A stretch of DNA of 7,179 bases from CAIQQQ01 sp040399685 (GTDB taxonomy: Bacteria > Pseudomonadota > Alphaproteobacteria > Acetobacterales > Acetobacteraceae). The DNA lies in the NCBI GenBank assembly GCA_040399685.1, contig JBBART010000043.1:1-7179 (forward strand), in the 5' to 3' direction. The translations under genes were made by a program, and so were the position numbers. This document shows positions 1-6,577 of the stretch, one piece after another; position 1 is the first letter of the stretch; the number at the start of each line of letters is the position of its first letter. The notes beneath the pieces were generated by a model, which had not been told where the DNA came from, searched no databases, and saw only the letters and a list, made by a program, of their open reading frames with translations.

Positions 1-51
1 TTGGACGCTGTTTACCCCTGGAATCTGGAAAGTTTTGCACGCTGTTTTGCA
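1..51 (-). mobile_element. Probable insertion-sequence end (terminal repeats)
   Basis: Flippase homology on the minus strand stops near position 50 and is replaced by repetitive sequence. Read on the plus strand, TTGGACGCTGTTT at 1-13 recurs as TTGCACGCTGTTT at 35-47 (12 of 13 identical, period 34). GTTTTGCA occurs at 32-39 and again at 44-51. Closely spaced, partly degenerate repeats at an element end are typical of transposase-binding sites, for example in IS21-family elements. On the minus strand the element would begin TGCAAAAC at 51 and run leftwards out of the window. No transposase is visible here, so family and exact boundary are inference; a local rearrangement is the alternative. 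Confidence 0.4.
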
Positions 52-365
52 GCCACAGGCGCACCAACAGCCAGAATCATGCCAATCGCCAGCGCGCGCA
101 GCAATTGCAAGGTGAACGCCGTGTCGAACAGCCGTCGGTCATCCCCGGGATGGCGCACCAGCGCATCCTGCAAACCGACATAGGACAGCGCCTCGACAAT
201 GCTGGAGAAAATCGTGGCCATGGCAACGATGCCGAAATCGGCCGGCACCAGAATGCGCGCCAGGGCCAGGGTACTGACCAACCCCAGCAGGCGTGTCACC
301 AGTCGCCAGCCAACCAGCCAAGCGGCGCCGATGGCGGTTTTGCGGGCTATCGACGTATCAGGCAT
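12..365 (-). pseudogene. Truncated Wzx-type polysaccharide flippase (N-terminal part)
   Basis: The 117-residue reading frame starts at ATG 365-363 and stops at TAA 14-12. Residues about 9-104 match the start of the oligosaccharide-flippase (MATE/MVF, Polysacc_synt) family: a basic GWRLVTRLLGL helix, STLALARIL, then PADFGIVAMA, covering roughly the first two to three membrane segments. It is a clear paralogue of the neighbouring flippase: about half of the residues are identical over some 85 aligned positions, including GWR..TR.LGL.STL.L.R.L.P.DFG.VA and DT.FTL.LLR.LA. The last dozen residues (KQRAKLSRFQG) do not continue the family pattern and are encoded by the repeat-bearing sequence at the window edge. 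Members normally have about 480-500 residues, so roughly three quarters is missing and the product is very unlikely to transport anything. The gene starts 24 nt after the upstream flippase stop, so it was probably co-transcribed. No strong Shine-Dalgarno is seen before the ATG. Confidence 0.8.
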
Positions 366-389
366 CGTATTTTCATATTCCGAGAGTGA

Positions 390-1865
390 TCACGCCCGTC
401 GTATTCGCCGCAGAGCCGCCTGCCCAACTTTCAGCGCATCGCGCTCCGCCCCTGCAGGTCGTCCGGCCAAAAGCCACAAACCGATCAGCAATGCAGCATA
501 GAAAACGGCACTGCAAGGAACGACAACAAGCAAATTTCGCAAAATGACGTATGCGCCGGCGGTCTTACTCGCCCAGCCCAGGCCGAGCCAGACCATAGCG
601 GCTGCCATACCCGAAGTGGCCAACAGGTTGCGCCAGATCCGACCCAACAGGGCCCGAACAGGCAGGCCTAGCCGCCGCAAGGCCATGGCTGTGTAACAGG
701 CATTCTCCAGCGCCAGCGACAGGCTGACGCCCACGGCGGCCCCCGTCAGGCCGAACGCCGCCACCAGTGCCACCATCGCGCCAAGCCGGGCGGTGATCGC
801 TGCCACCTGCACGACGATCTGCGGCTTCAACACCGCGTGGGCATTCAAAAAAGCTGCACTCAACGTGCCAAAAATCGTCACGGTCAAAGTACAGCCGAGC
901 AACTGCACCAACGGAATGGCCGCCAGCCAGCGATCGCCGAACGCCAGCCTCACGACCGGATCCGCCACCAGCGAGAGGCCAATGCCGGCCGGAAGTCCGA
1001 TCAAAGCCGCACTGCCGACCAACCGCAGGAAGCTCTCGCGCATGTCGGCGCCATCGTTGCGGGCGGCGGCAAATGTTGAAAAGCATGCCCGCCCCAACGG
1101 GGCCGCCAACTCCGTCGCCGGCAACGACGCAATCTCGGCGCCCACCGCATAGATGCCCACCGAGGTCAGCCCGAGCATGCGACCGATGACGACATTGTCC
1201 ACCCGGTCTCGTAACAGGATCGCCACGCTGAGCGCCCAGGACCAGAACGAAAATCCCGCGATCACCGACCAGGATGCGAGACTCAGCCGTGGCCGATACG
1301 AATGCAGCACATAGCCGCCGAGCGTCCGCAGCACGGCCGACAGCAGAATGCCCAACACCAGCGCCCAATGGCTGTGCAACATGAAAGCTGCCACGATGGT
1401 GGCCACAATGCTGGCCAGCCGGGGAAACACCGACAGCACGAATTCCTTGCGAAAGTCCAGGTCGCGCCGAAAATCGACGATGCCGATATTCTCCAGCCCG
1501 TTGGCCAGCGCGGCCAAGGCCAGCACCAGCAACACTGGCGCAAGACGCGGCTCGTCAAAGAACCACGCGAACGGCCATGCGCCAGCGACGATAATCGCCG
1601 CCGTGGCCAGGCCGCGCAGCAGATTGAGGGTGAATCCGGTGTCATACAGCGCCCGATCAGGCGCCTTCTCGCGGATGATCGCCTCCTCCACACCCAGCGC
1701 TGACATCGCGTCGATCGCCTGCCAAAAGCCGGCCGCCAGTGCCACAAGTCCGAAATCCGATGGCGCCAGCAACCGCACCAAAACCAGCGTGCTAGCCAAG
1801 CCCAGAACACGGGTGCACATCCGCCATCCAATGATCCACCCGGCCCCACGCGCTGTGCGGCTCAG
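390..1865 (-). CDS. Polysaccharide (Wzx-type) flippase; start codon unresolved
   Basis: This is an integral membrane protein of the oligosaccharide-flippase family, which moves undecaprenyl-linked glycan repeat units across the inner membrane. The N-terminal signature is GWRMCTRVLGL, STLVLVRLLAPSDFGLVALA, then DTGFTLNLLRGLA, followed by many hydrophobic segments consistent with about 12 helices. From the point where homology begins it has about 491 residues, the normal family size. The start is the odd part. No ATG, GTG or TTG lies in frame between the homology start and an ATG at 2141, which is deep inside the epimerase gene. The span given here uses CTG at 1865-1863. Alternatives are ATC at 1868, the ATG at 1820 (476 aa, losing the first part of helix 1), or the ATG at 2141 (583 aa, with an Arg/Gly/Cys-rich extension that is an antiphase reading of the epimerase). 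It lies just downstream of the epimerase and is followed by a truncated paralogue. Family confidence is high; exact 5' end is not. Confidence 0.85.
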   Translation of the reverse strand: MSRTARGAGWIIGWRMCTRVLGLASTLVLVRLLAPSDFGLVALAAGFWQAIDAMSALGVEEAIIREKAPDRALYDTGFTLNLLRGLATAAIIVAGAWPFAWFFDEPRLAPVLLVLALAALANGLENIGIVDFRRDLDFRKEFVLSVFPRLASIVATIVAAFMLHSHWALVLGILLSAVLRTLGGYVLHSYRPRLSLASWSVIAGFSFWSWALSVAILLRDRVDNVVIGRMLGLTSVGIYAVGAEIASLPATELAAPLGRACFSTFAAARNDGADMRESFLRLVGSAALIGLPAGIGLSLVADPVVRLAFGDRWLAAIPLVQLLGCTLTVTIFGTLSAAFLNAHAVLKPQIVVQVAAITARLGAMVALVAAFGLTGAAVGVSLSLALENACYTAMALRRLGLPVRALLGRIWRNLLATSGMAAAMVWLGLGWASKTAGAYVILRNLLVVVPCSAVFYAALLIGLWLLAGRPAGAERDALKVGQAALRRIRRA

Positions 1866-1912
1866 GATCGATACGGAAGCGGATGCGTCGGCCGCAGGGT
1901 TCGCAGGGGAAT

Positions 1913-2854
1913 CTACGGGCTTGGTTCCGGCACAAGGCTCATCAAGGTTTGCTTCAGGCCCTCCGCAAGCGTCACCCCAGCCGTCACGCCCAGCATCGCA
2001 ATGGCGACGCGCGGATCGCCCACGGAATACCGAATATCGCCCGCCCGCGCAGCGGCATGTACGATCAGCGCCCGATTCCGGCCCGCCTGCTGCGCCACGG
2101 TCTGGGCCAGTTCCAGCACGGAAATGCCACGACCTGTGCAAACATTCAGCACGTCGGCCGCACCCGCGACATGCAGATGTCGCATCGACTGGGCCAGATG
2201 CGCGACCACATCACCAACAAACACGAAATCGCGGGTTTGCCCGCCGTCTCCATGCACGGTCATGGACTGGCCGGCAGCCGCCAGACGGGCAAAAATCGAA
2301 ATCACGCCGCTATACGGCGACAAAGGGTCCTGGCGCGGGCCATAAACGTTGAAAAAGCGCAAGCCGATGGACTTCACGCCATGCACGACAAACGCCACAT
2401 GCGCATGCAGTTCTGAGCCCATCTTGTCCGCCCCATAGGCGCTTTGTGGCGATAGTCGCCGCGTCTCATGCGCTGGCTCGGTGCCAAAATCGCCATAAAC
2501 GGCCGCCGACGACGCATACACAACCGGCAGGCCACCCAGAGCACGGGCGGCATCCAGCACCACGACCGTACCGGTCTGGTTCACACCATGCGTGCCCAGC
2601 CAATCCTGATTGCCGCGTTCCACCGAGGCGATAGCCGCCAGATGAAAGCAGCCCGCCGTCCCCTCCAGCGCCGCCCGCACCGCATCCAAATCGCGCACAT
2701 CGCCACGGATGAACGTGCAGCGCGGGTCCAGATTGCGCATGCGGCCTGTCGAAAGGTCGTCGAACACACGCACCTCGTGCCCTGACGTCAGCAACGCATC
2801 GGCGAGGTGGGAGCCGATGAATCCCGCACCACCTGTGATCGTGTAGATACTCAA
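1913..2854 (-). CDS. NAD-dependent epimerase/dehydratase, probable UDP-hexose (GlcNAc/Glc) 4-epimerase
   Basis: A 313-residue extended short-chain dehydrogenase/reductase, cytoplasmic, supplying nucleotide sugars. Visible motifs are the NAD-binding TGGAGFIGSH at residues 7-16, the acidic pair FDD at 31-33 for the adenine ribose, GDVRD at 51-55, HLAA at 71-74, the catalytic serine region YASSAAVYG at 113-121 and the catalytic YxxxK as Y140-G-A-D-K144. NVYGPRQDP at 169-177 followed by a YSGVIS stretch resembles WbpP/GalE-like UDP-GlcNAc or UDP-Glc 4-epimerases. Length is normal for the family. The start is TTG at 2854-2852, supported by GGAGG six bases upstream and by the Rossmann motif beginning a few residues later. 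The start overlaps the stop of a possible tiny upstream ORF (TTGA). The substrate cannot be fixed from sequence; a dTDP- or GDP-sugar epimerase or dehydratase is possible. Position between an acyltransferase and a flippase supports a role in surface polysaccharide synthesis. Confidence 0.93.
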   Translation of the reverse strand: MSIYTITGGAGFIGSHLADALLTSGHEVRVFDDLSTGRMRNLDPRCTFIRGDVRDLDAVRAALEGTAGCFHLAAIASVERGNQDWLGTHGVNQTGTVVVLDAARALGGLPVVYASSAAVYGDFGTEPAHETRRLSPQSAYGADKMGSELHAHVAFVVHGVKSIGLRFFNVYGPRQDPLSPYSGVISIFARLAAAGQSMTVHGDGGQTRDFVFVGDVVAHLAQSMRHLHVAGAADVLNVCTGRGISVLELAQTVAQQAGRNRALIVHAAARAGDIRYSVGDPRVAIAMLGVTAGVTLAEGLKQTLMSLVPEPSP

Positions 2855-2952
2855 CGCGCACCTCCAGACAAGCCGAATGTTCTTCCCTCACGACCAAGCT
2901 GCCGCAAGACGTTTTCGCGTAAAATTCCAAGCATTTCCTTAATGTCCTCCAT
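2851..2952 (-). CDS. Possible tiny ORF (27-33 aa) linking acyltransferase and epimerase genes
   Basis: On the minus strand an ATG at 2952 opens a 33-codon frame (MEDIKEML... ending LSGGAR) that stops with TGA at 2853-2851. A second in-frame ATG at 2934 gives 27 residues and has GGAGG 11 nt upstream, with AAGGA closer. The first codons overlap the last codons of the acyltransferase gene in another frame. The stop overlaps the epimerase start as TTGA, an arrangement typical of translational coupling. The peptide has a short amphipathic stretch (IKEMLGILRENVLRQLG) and no domain I recognise. It may simply be a chance frame within an 84-bp spacer, or a leader that couples translation rather than a functional peptide. 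Confidence 0.25.
   Translation of the reverse strand: MEDIKEMLGILRENVLRQLGREGRTFGLSGGAR
2861..2865 (-). promoter_or_regulatory. Shine-Dalgarno GGAGG for the TTG-initiated epimerase
   Basis: The minus strand reads GGAGG, six bases, then TTG. This near-perfect ribosome-binding site decides the non-ATG start of the epimerase. No in-frame ATG offers an alternative before the NAD-binding loop. Confidence 0.75.
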
Positions 2953-4060
2953 TTTTGCGGGAAGGTGATCGCTTGGTTTTACGTTCGCGAAGCCAGCGCC
3001 GACATAGTCCCGCCAGGTGTCGGGCCAGCGCCGCCAGCCCCTGCCATCTGCGCAAGCTGACCAGCATGACGCCAATCCGGCCACGTCGCTGACTCGCCCA
3101 ACCTTGCTTGTATGGGTCGTCGCCCCGGCCGAAATCCAGTTCGTCTACGCCCTCATCATCCAGAAATCGCTGGATCATCCAGGACGTCAGCACGGTGCCG
3201 GGCGACAGCGCCCGTGCCGCCTCGTCGTGCGCGAGCTTCAGCACCGACGCCCGGCCACCGGTCATGACCCAGTATTGCACGGCAATCGGCTGGCCGGCGC
3301 AGCGCATCACGCCCAGTCGCAGCACACCCTGGGCGGCCGCCATGTGCATCAGGGCTGCGTTGAAGCTGGGATACGGCTCCGGCTCCTTCCAACTGCTGGC
3401 ATAGACGGTCTCGAAGGCGACGATTCCCACAGCCACGGTGTCGGGGTGGCAATGCAGTTCAAACCCGATCCGCCCGTCGCGGACCGCCTTCGCGGTGCGG
3501 CGGCGAATGGTCTGGCGCAACGCACCGTCGCGGGTGGCGAGATAATCCGCCCAGGACAATCCGGTCACCGATTCATGCCAATTGCCAAAATGATCGAACC
3601 GCAGCGGTATCAGCCCCCCCGCTCGCAGCCCGGCCGTGAACGGCGCCAGGCCGGGCCAATCGGCATCCAACGCATCAAGCCGCACCCCCGTGCGACACAG
3701 GCGCGCCATGGCAAGGCCAACCCGATACAGCCCGTCAGCCGACAGATCAGGCGCCAACAATGGCTGATACAGGCATGTATAAGGTGTGGTCAGACTTTGC
3801 CACACCCCGGCGACATCGCGCTGCAACGGCACCAAGGCGCTATTCCGGCCATTAAGTCGCGCAAGCACGAAGCATCCGGTGAAGCCGGTCGGCAAGGCCG
3901 TCTCAAGCACCACGCGATACCACGCCGCCGTTCCATAAAAGCCGTCGCGCACGCCCTCACCTGCGAACAAAGCAAGTGCGCCCGGCGGTAACTGGTCTGG
4001 GTGATCGAAGACAGAAAGATCAGCCGCGGAGCGCGTAGACGGCAAAACCAACCCATTCAT
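2939..4060 (-). CDS. GNAT-fold acyltransferase, FemAB/CelD-like (BioF2-like domain)
   Basis: A protein of 373 residues from ATG 4060. The C-terminal half carries the pattern of the acetyltransferase family typified by CelD (Acetyltransf_6): LRQTIRRRTAKAV at 181-193, a VYASSWK segment at 219-225, PIAVQYWV at 258-265, and the diagnostic LDFGRGDDPYKQGWAS at 308-323. The N-terminal half (about 40-150) looks like the degenerate first GNAT lobe, with ALVPLQRD at 75-82. Relatives transfer acyl or aminoacyl groups and often sit in exopolysaccharide loci; the donor and acceptor here are unknown. No signal peptide or clear membrane span is visible, and the tail is strongly basic (RWLRERKTKRSPSRKNGG), so it may associate with the membrane surface. 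Its start lies 41 nt inside the upstream DUF218 gene, implying coupled translation. Longer in-frame starts exist up to 4276, but the added residues are an antiphase reading of the DUF218 gene. There is no convincing Shine-Dalgarno, so TTG 4051 or 4045 could also be used. Confidence 0.82.
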   Translation of the reverse strand: MNGLVLPSTRSAADLSVFDHPDQLPPGALALFAGEGVRDGFYGTAAWYRVVLETALPTGFTGCFVLARLNGRNSALVPLQRDVAGVWQSLTTPYTCLYQPLLAPDLSADGLYRVGLAMARLCRTGVRLDALDADWPGLAPFTAGLRAGGLIPLRFDHFGNWHESVTGLSWADYLATRDGALRQTIRRRTAKAVRDGRIGFELHCHPDTVAVGIVAFETVYASSWKEPEPYPSFNAALMHMAAAQGVLRLGVMRCAGQPIAVQYWVMTGGRASVLKLAHDEAARALSPGTVLTSWMIQRFLDDEGVDELDFGRGDDPYKQGWASQRRGRIGVMLVSLRRWQGLAALARHLAGLCRRWLRERKTKRSPSRKNGGH

Positions 4061-4790
4061 GTATGGCCAGATAGCTGTCGTGCCACGCTGTGACCGAGGG
4101 CAGCAACTGATCCAGGGTGAGGCGTGGCGGCATCGCGAGGCTGGTGGGGGCCGGCCATGCCGTGATGCCAAAATGCCCGAAGGCGACCAATGCGCGACGC
4201 ATGTGCCAGGGATGGGTGACCAGATAGACCGATTTGATTCCTTCGCGTGCCAGCATGGGAGCCGTGAATTCAGCATTCTCCCAGGTTTCCGACGAACGCG
4301 GCTCGATCCAGCGCACCTCGGTGTTGAACGAATCCTGCATGCTCCGGGCCATCAACGCAGCGATTGGCGGGCTGTCATCGCGTAACGCACCGCCGGTGAT
4401 CAACACCGGCAATCCGGTCCGCCGTTGCAAGGCGGCCCCTGCCCGCACCCGTTCCAACGACAGCGCGCCCAGTTGCGCACCACCAAAGATAGCGCCCTGC
4501 GCCCGCCCGAACCCGCCATCGCCCCCCAGGACAACGATGGCTGCCGGCGGTGCCACAGCGTCAAAAGAAGCGCCAAAAACCGGCTCACGCAGTTCGATCC
4601 CGGCATCGAGACTGGCAAACATCAGCGCTGGCGTGATCGGCAGCGACAACACCAGCAGGCCCAACAGGCACATGCCCATCAGTTGGCGACCAAGGCGCGG
4701 ATACATCGACAACACGCCCCAGCAAGCCAGCGCGGCAATCAGAAGAGCGATTGGCGGCAGCAAAAGGCCACGTGGCAACAGCTCGAGCAA
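4020..4790 (-). CDS. YdcF/ElyC/SanA-like DUF218 membrane protein
   Basis: A 256-residue protein with two N-terminal hydrophobic helices (about 8-28 and 36-57) followed by a DUF218 domain (about 84-220). The domain motifs are AIVVLGGD at 84-91, LERVRAGAALQRRTGLPVLITGG at 112-134, the acidic ETWENA at 168-173, and VYLVTHPWHMRRAL at 188-201. This order matches ElyC, SanA and YdcF proteins, which affect envelope integrity and lipid-carrier or peptidoglycan metabolism. The enzymatic reaction of the family is not firmly established. The catalytic-looking domain is probably periplasmic, by analogy. The start is TTG at 4790-4788: a TGA two codons upstream excludes any longer form, and the only in-frame ATGs come after the first helix. 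No strong ribosome-binding site is visible. It is the first gene of the minus-strand operon and overlaps the acyltransferase gene by 41 nt. Confidence 0.88.
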   Translation of the reverse strand: MLELLPRGLLLPPIALLIAALACWGVLSMYPRLGRQLMGMCLLGLLVLSLPITPALMFASLDAGIELREPVFGASFDAVAPPAAIVVLGGDGGFGRAQGAIFGGAQLGALSLERVRAGAALQRRTGLPVLITGGALRDDSPPIAALMARSMQDSFNTEVRWIEPRSSETWENAEFTAPMLAREGIKSVYLVTHPWHMRRALVAFGHFGITAWPAPTSLAMPPRLTLDQLLPSVTAWHDSYLAIHEWVGFAVYALRG

Positions 4791-4944
4791 AATTCACACC
4801 CAATGATAACAGAAATCATCTTGAGAACCGGCGGACCCTGCCGCAGAACCCAGCCGAATGAAAGGTGGCACGACGCAATGTGCCGAGATTGCTATCACGC
4901 TTCGGTGACATCACGCCCCACGAAGGATCCCCACGATCTCCGCC
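4791..4944. promoter_or_regulatory. Divergent promoter region between the DUF218 operon and the second GNAT gene
   Basis: This 154-bp spacer must hold the promoters for both directions. On the minus strand TATCAT (4808-4803) is a possible -10, placing the transcript start close to the TTG codon. It lies in the weak inverted repeat ATGAT-N7-ATCAT (4803-4819). Near the plus-strand gene, ATCACGC occurs at 4894-4900 and 4910-4916, with GTGA between, giving TCAC-N6-GTGA and GTGA-CA-TCAC pairs that could be a repressor or activator site. No good -35 box is seen for either direction. AAGGA at 4923-4927 is too far (17 nt) from the ATG at 4945 to be a convincing ribosome-binding site. Confidence 0.3.
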
Positions 4945-6000
4945 ATGACCATCACGGTTCCAACAGACCTGGATCAGCTCGGCCTTCGGTGGCGAGCACT
5001 GGAAACCCGTGCCGATTTTTCTTTCTTTCAAAGCTGGAGCTGGGTCGGCTGCCTGGCGGCCGAACGCTTCTCCGATCCGGTGCTGCTGGCAGTGCGCGAG
5101 GACGGCCGCGACGTGGCGTTGGCCCTGTTCAACCGAAGTCCGACACAGCTTTCGCCCAACACGCTCTGGCTGGGCGAAAGCGGCGTGCCGTCGCTCGATG
5201 CGATGTATGTGGAACATAACGGCATCCTGCAGGAACGCGGCCGCGACGATTTGCTGGCCCTGTGCCTGCAAGCCCTGCTGCACAGCGCTCGGGGTTTGAA
5301 GCTGGTGTTTTCAGGTGTTGGCGACGCCACTCTGAACGCAGCGCGAGGCTCCGGTGCAGCCTTGCGCGTCTATCGTTCGCAACCTGCGCCTTACGTGGAT
5401 ATCGCGGGCCTGCCCTCTGGGCCCGACGGGTTTCTGAACACGCTCAGCGCCGGCACGCGCTACCAGTTGCGTCGCTCGGCCCGACGCTACGCAGCCACAG
5501 GTAAGCTCACCTTGCACCGTGCGACCACAACGGCCGAGGCGGAAACAGTACTGGATACCCTCGCGCCCTTGCATCAAGCCACCTGGACCACGCGCGGCCG
5601 CCCCGGCGCGTTTGCCAACCCCGATTTCCGCCGCTTCCACACCGCCCTGATCAGCCGCGCCCTGCCGCGCGGCGAGGTGGATCTGCTGCGCGTCACCGCT
5701 GGTGGGGAACTCATCGGCTGTCTGTACAATTTTCGGCATGGCGGCGATGTGCTGACCTATCAGAGCGGCTTCAACTACGAAGCAGCTGGAGCGCACCAGA
5801 AGCCGGGCCTCACCTGCCACCACCTAGCCATCGAACAGGCCCGCCGCGACGGCGTGTGCCGCTACGATTTTATGGCCGGCGAAGACCGCTACAAGGCCAG
5901 CCTCGCCAGTGGCGCCACGATGCTGCACTGGCTGGAATTGTCCCCCCGATGGTCAAATCGTGGCATGGTGACCCGGCTGCGTCTTCTGGTCCGCGACTGA
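4945..6000 (+). CDS. GNAT-fold acyltransferase, CelD-like (BioF2-like domain)
   Basis: A 351-residue cytoplasmic protein starting ATG at 4945. It shows the CelD/Acetyltransf_6 layout: FFQSWSWVG at 27-35 (family-typical FxS..W near the N terminus), LLAVREDGRDVALALF at 47-62, LSAGTRYQLRRSARRY at 167-182, LHQATW at 209-214, GELIGCLYNFR at 254-264, and the hallmark YDFMAGEDRYKASLA at 307-321. Relatives are annotated as cellulose-biosynthesis CelD proteins or FemAB-like acyltransferases, proposed to acylate a glycan or its precursor; the true substrate is unknown. It is transcribed divergently from the minus-strand operon, which holds another member of the same family, but the two share only family motifs and are not a recent duplication. 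Its stop is 7 bp from the stop of the convergent recombinase gene, with no visible terminator between. Full length, no defects seen. Confidence 0.87.
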   Translation: MTITVPTDLDQLGLRWRALETRADFSFFQSWSWVGCLAAERFSDPVLLAVREDGRDVALALFNRSPTQLSPNTLWLGESGVPSLDAMYVEHNGILQERGRDDLLALCLQALLHSARGLKLVFSGVGDATLNAARGSGAALRVYRSQPAPYVDIAGLPSGPDGFLNTLSAGTRYQLRRSARRYAATGKLTLHRATTTAEAETVLDTLAPLHQATWTTRGRPGAFANPDFRRFHTALISRALPRGEVDLLRVTAGGELIGCLYNFRHGGDVLTYQSGFNYEAAGAHQKPGLTCHHLAIEQARRDGVCRYDFMAGEDRYKASLASGATMLHWLELSPRWSNRGMVTRLRLLVRD

Positions 6001-6007
6001 GCCAGCG

Positions 6008-6577
6008 TCAGGCCTGATTGGTGCCGGCCAGCGCCCGATAGACCGATGCTCGCCCAATGCCGAGCCGCTTCGCGATCGCAGTGGCGCCCAGTTTCTCCTC
6101 GACGCGCAACCGACGAATTTCAACCGGATCGATCGACGGCTTGCGCCCGCGATACACCCCCCTCGCCTTGGCCTGGGCGATACCCTCCATTTGGCGTTCC
6201 CGACGGAGATTTGTTTCAAACTCAGCAAACACGCCCAGCATATCAAGAAACGCTTTGCCCGCGGCAGTCGAGGTGTCGATCGGCTGCTCCGTCGCCTTCA
6301 AGGTGACGCCGACCGCCTTGAGCTCATGGACGATGTCTTGCAGATCCTTGATCGACCGCGCGAGGCGATCCACCCGGGTCACCACCAGCGTGTCGCCACG
6401 TCGCATGAACTGCAACAACAGCGCCAACTCGGTCCGCCCAGCCCGAGAAGCGCCACTGACCTTTTCAGACCGGATGATTTCGCACCCGGCCCGCCGAAGC
6501 GCCGCCTCCTGAATCGTGAGATCCTGTTCCAGGGTCGAAGCCCGCGCATATCCGTAAGCGGCCATGAAATGTCTCAT
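6008..6577 (-). CDS. Serine recombinase, Tn3-resolvase/PinR-like
   Basis: A 189-residue small serine recombinase that cuts and rejoins DNA at a specific site through a phosphoserine intermediate. The N-terminal catalytic domain has YARAST with R12 and nucleophile S14, R48 in SRAGRTEL, and VTRVDRLARS with R68, D70, R71 and R74. The dimer and long-helix region is AGKAFLDMLGVFAEFETNLRRER (106-128). The C-terminal GRKPSID linker leads to a helix-turn-helix at about 163-183 (LGATAIAKRLGIGRASVYRAL). All expected catalytic residues are present. The listed start is ATG 6577; ATG 6565 (four residues shorter, MAAYGYARAS) is equally plausible and fits family N termini better. No transposase accompanies it. 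The AT-rich upstream region contains half-site-like repeats, one of which overlaps the 6577 start codon. Resolution of multimers or cointegrates is the likeliest role; a Hin-like invertase is less likely. Confidence 0.94.
   Translation of the reverse strand: MRHFMAAYGYARASTLEQDLTIQEAALRRAGCEIIRSEKVSGASRAGRTELALLLQFMRRGDTLVVTRVDRLARSIKDLQDIVHELKAVGVTLKATEQPIDTSTAAGKAFLDMLGVFAEFETNLRRERQMEGIAQAKARGVYRGRKPSIDPVEIRRLRVEEKLGATAIAKRLGIGRASVYRALAGTNQA

Noticed and set aside
1866..2141. N-terminal extension of the flippase to the ATG at 2141 (583 aa)
   Set aside because: The extra about 92 residues are rich in Arg, Gly and Cys, overlap the epimerase by 229 bp in another frame and have no counterpart in the paralogue, so they look like an antiphase translation.
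1348..2352. Long plus-strand frame of 334 aa opposite the flippase and epimerase
   Set aside because: It is low in recognisable motifs, rich in Arg, Pro and Ser, and fully antisense to two genes with clear family signatures; GC-rich DNA commonly gives such shadows.
3017..3991. Plus-strand frame of 324 aa opposite the acyltransferase
   Set aside because: It is antisense to a gene with GNAT motifs; its composition (Gln, Arg, His, Pro) is that of a shadow frame.
4061..4276. Upstream extension of the minus-strand acyltransferase to 4276
   Set aside because: The added residues overlap the conserved end of the DUF218 gene and have no domain character; the ATG at 4060 gives the usual length.
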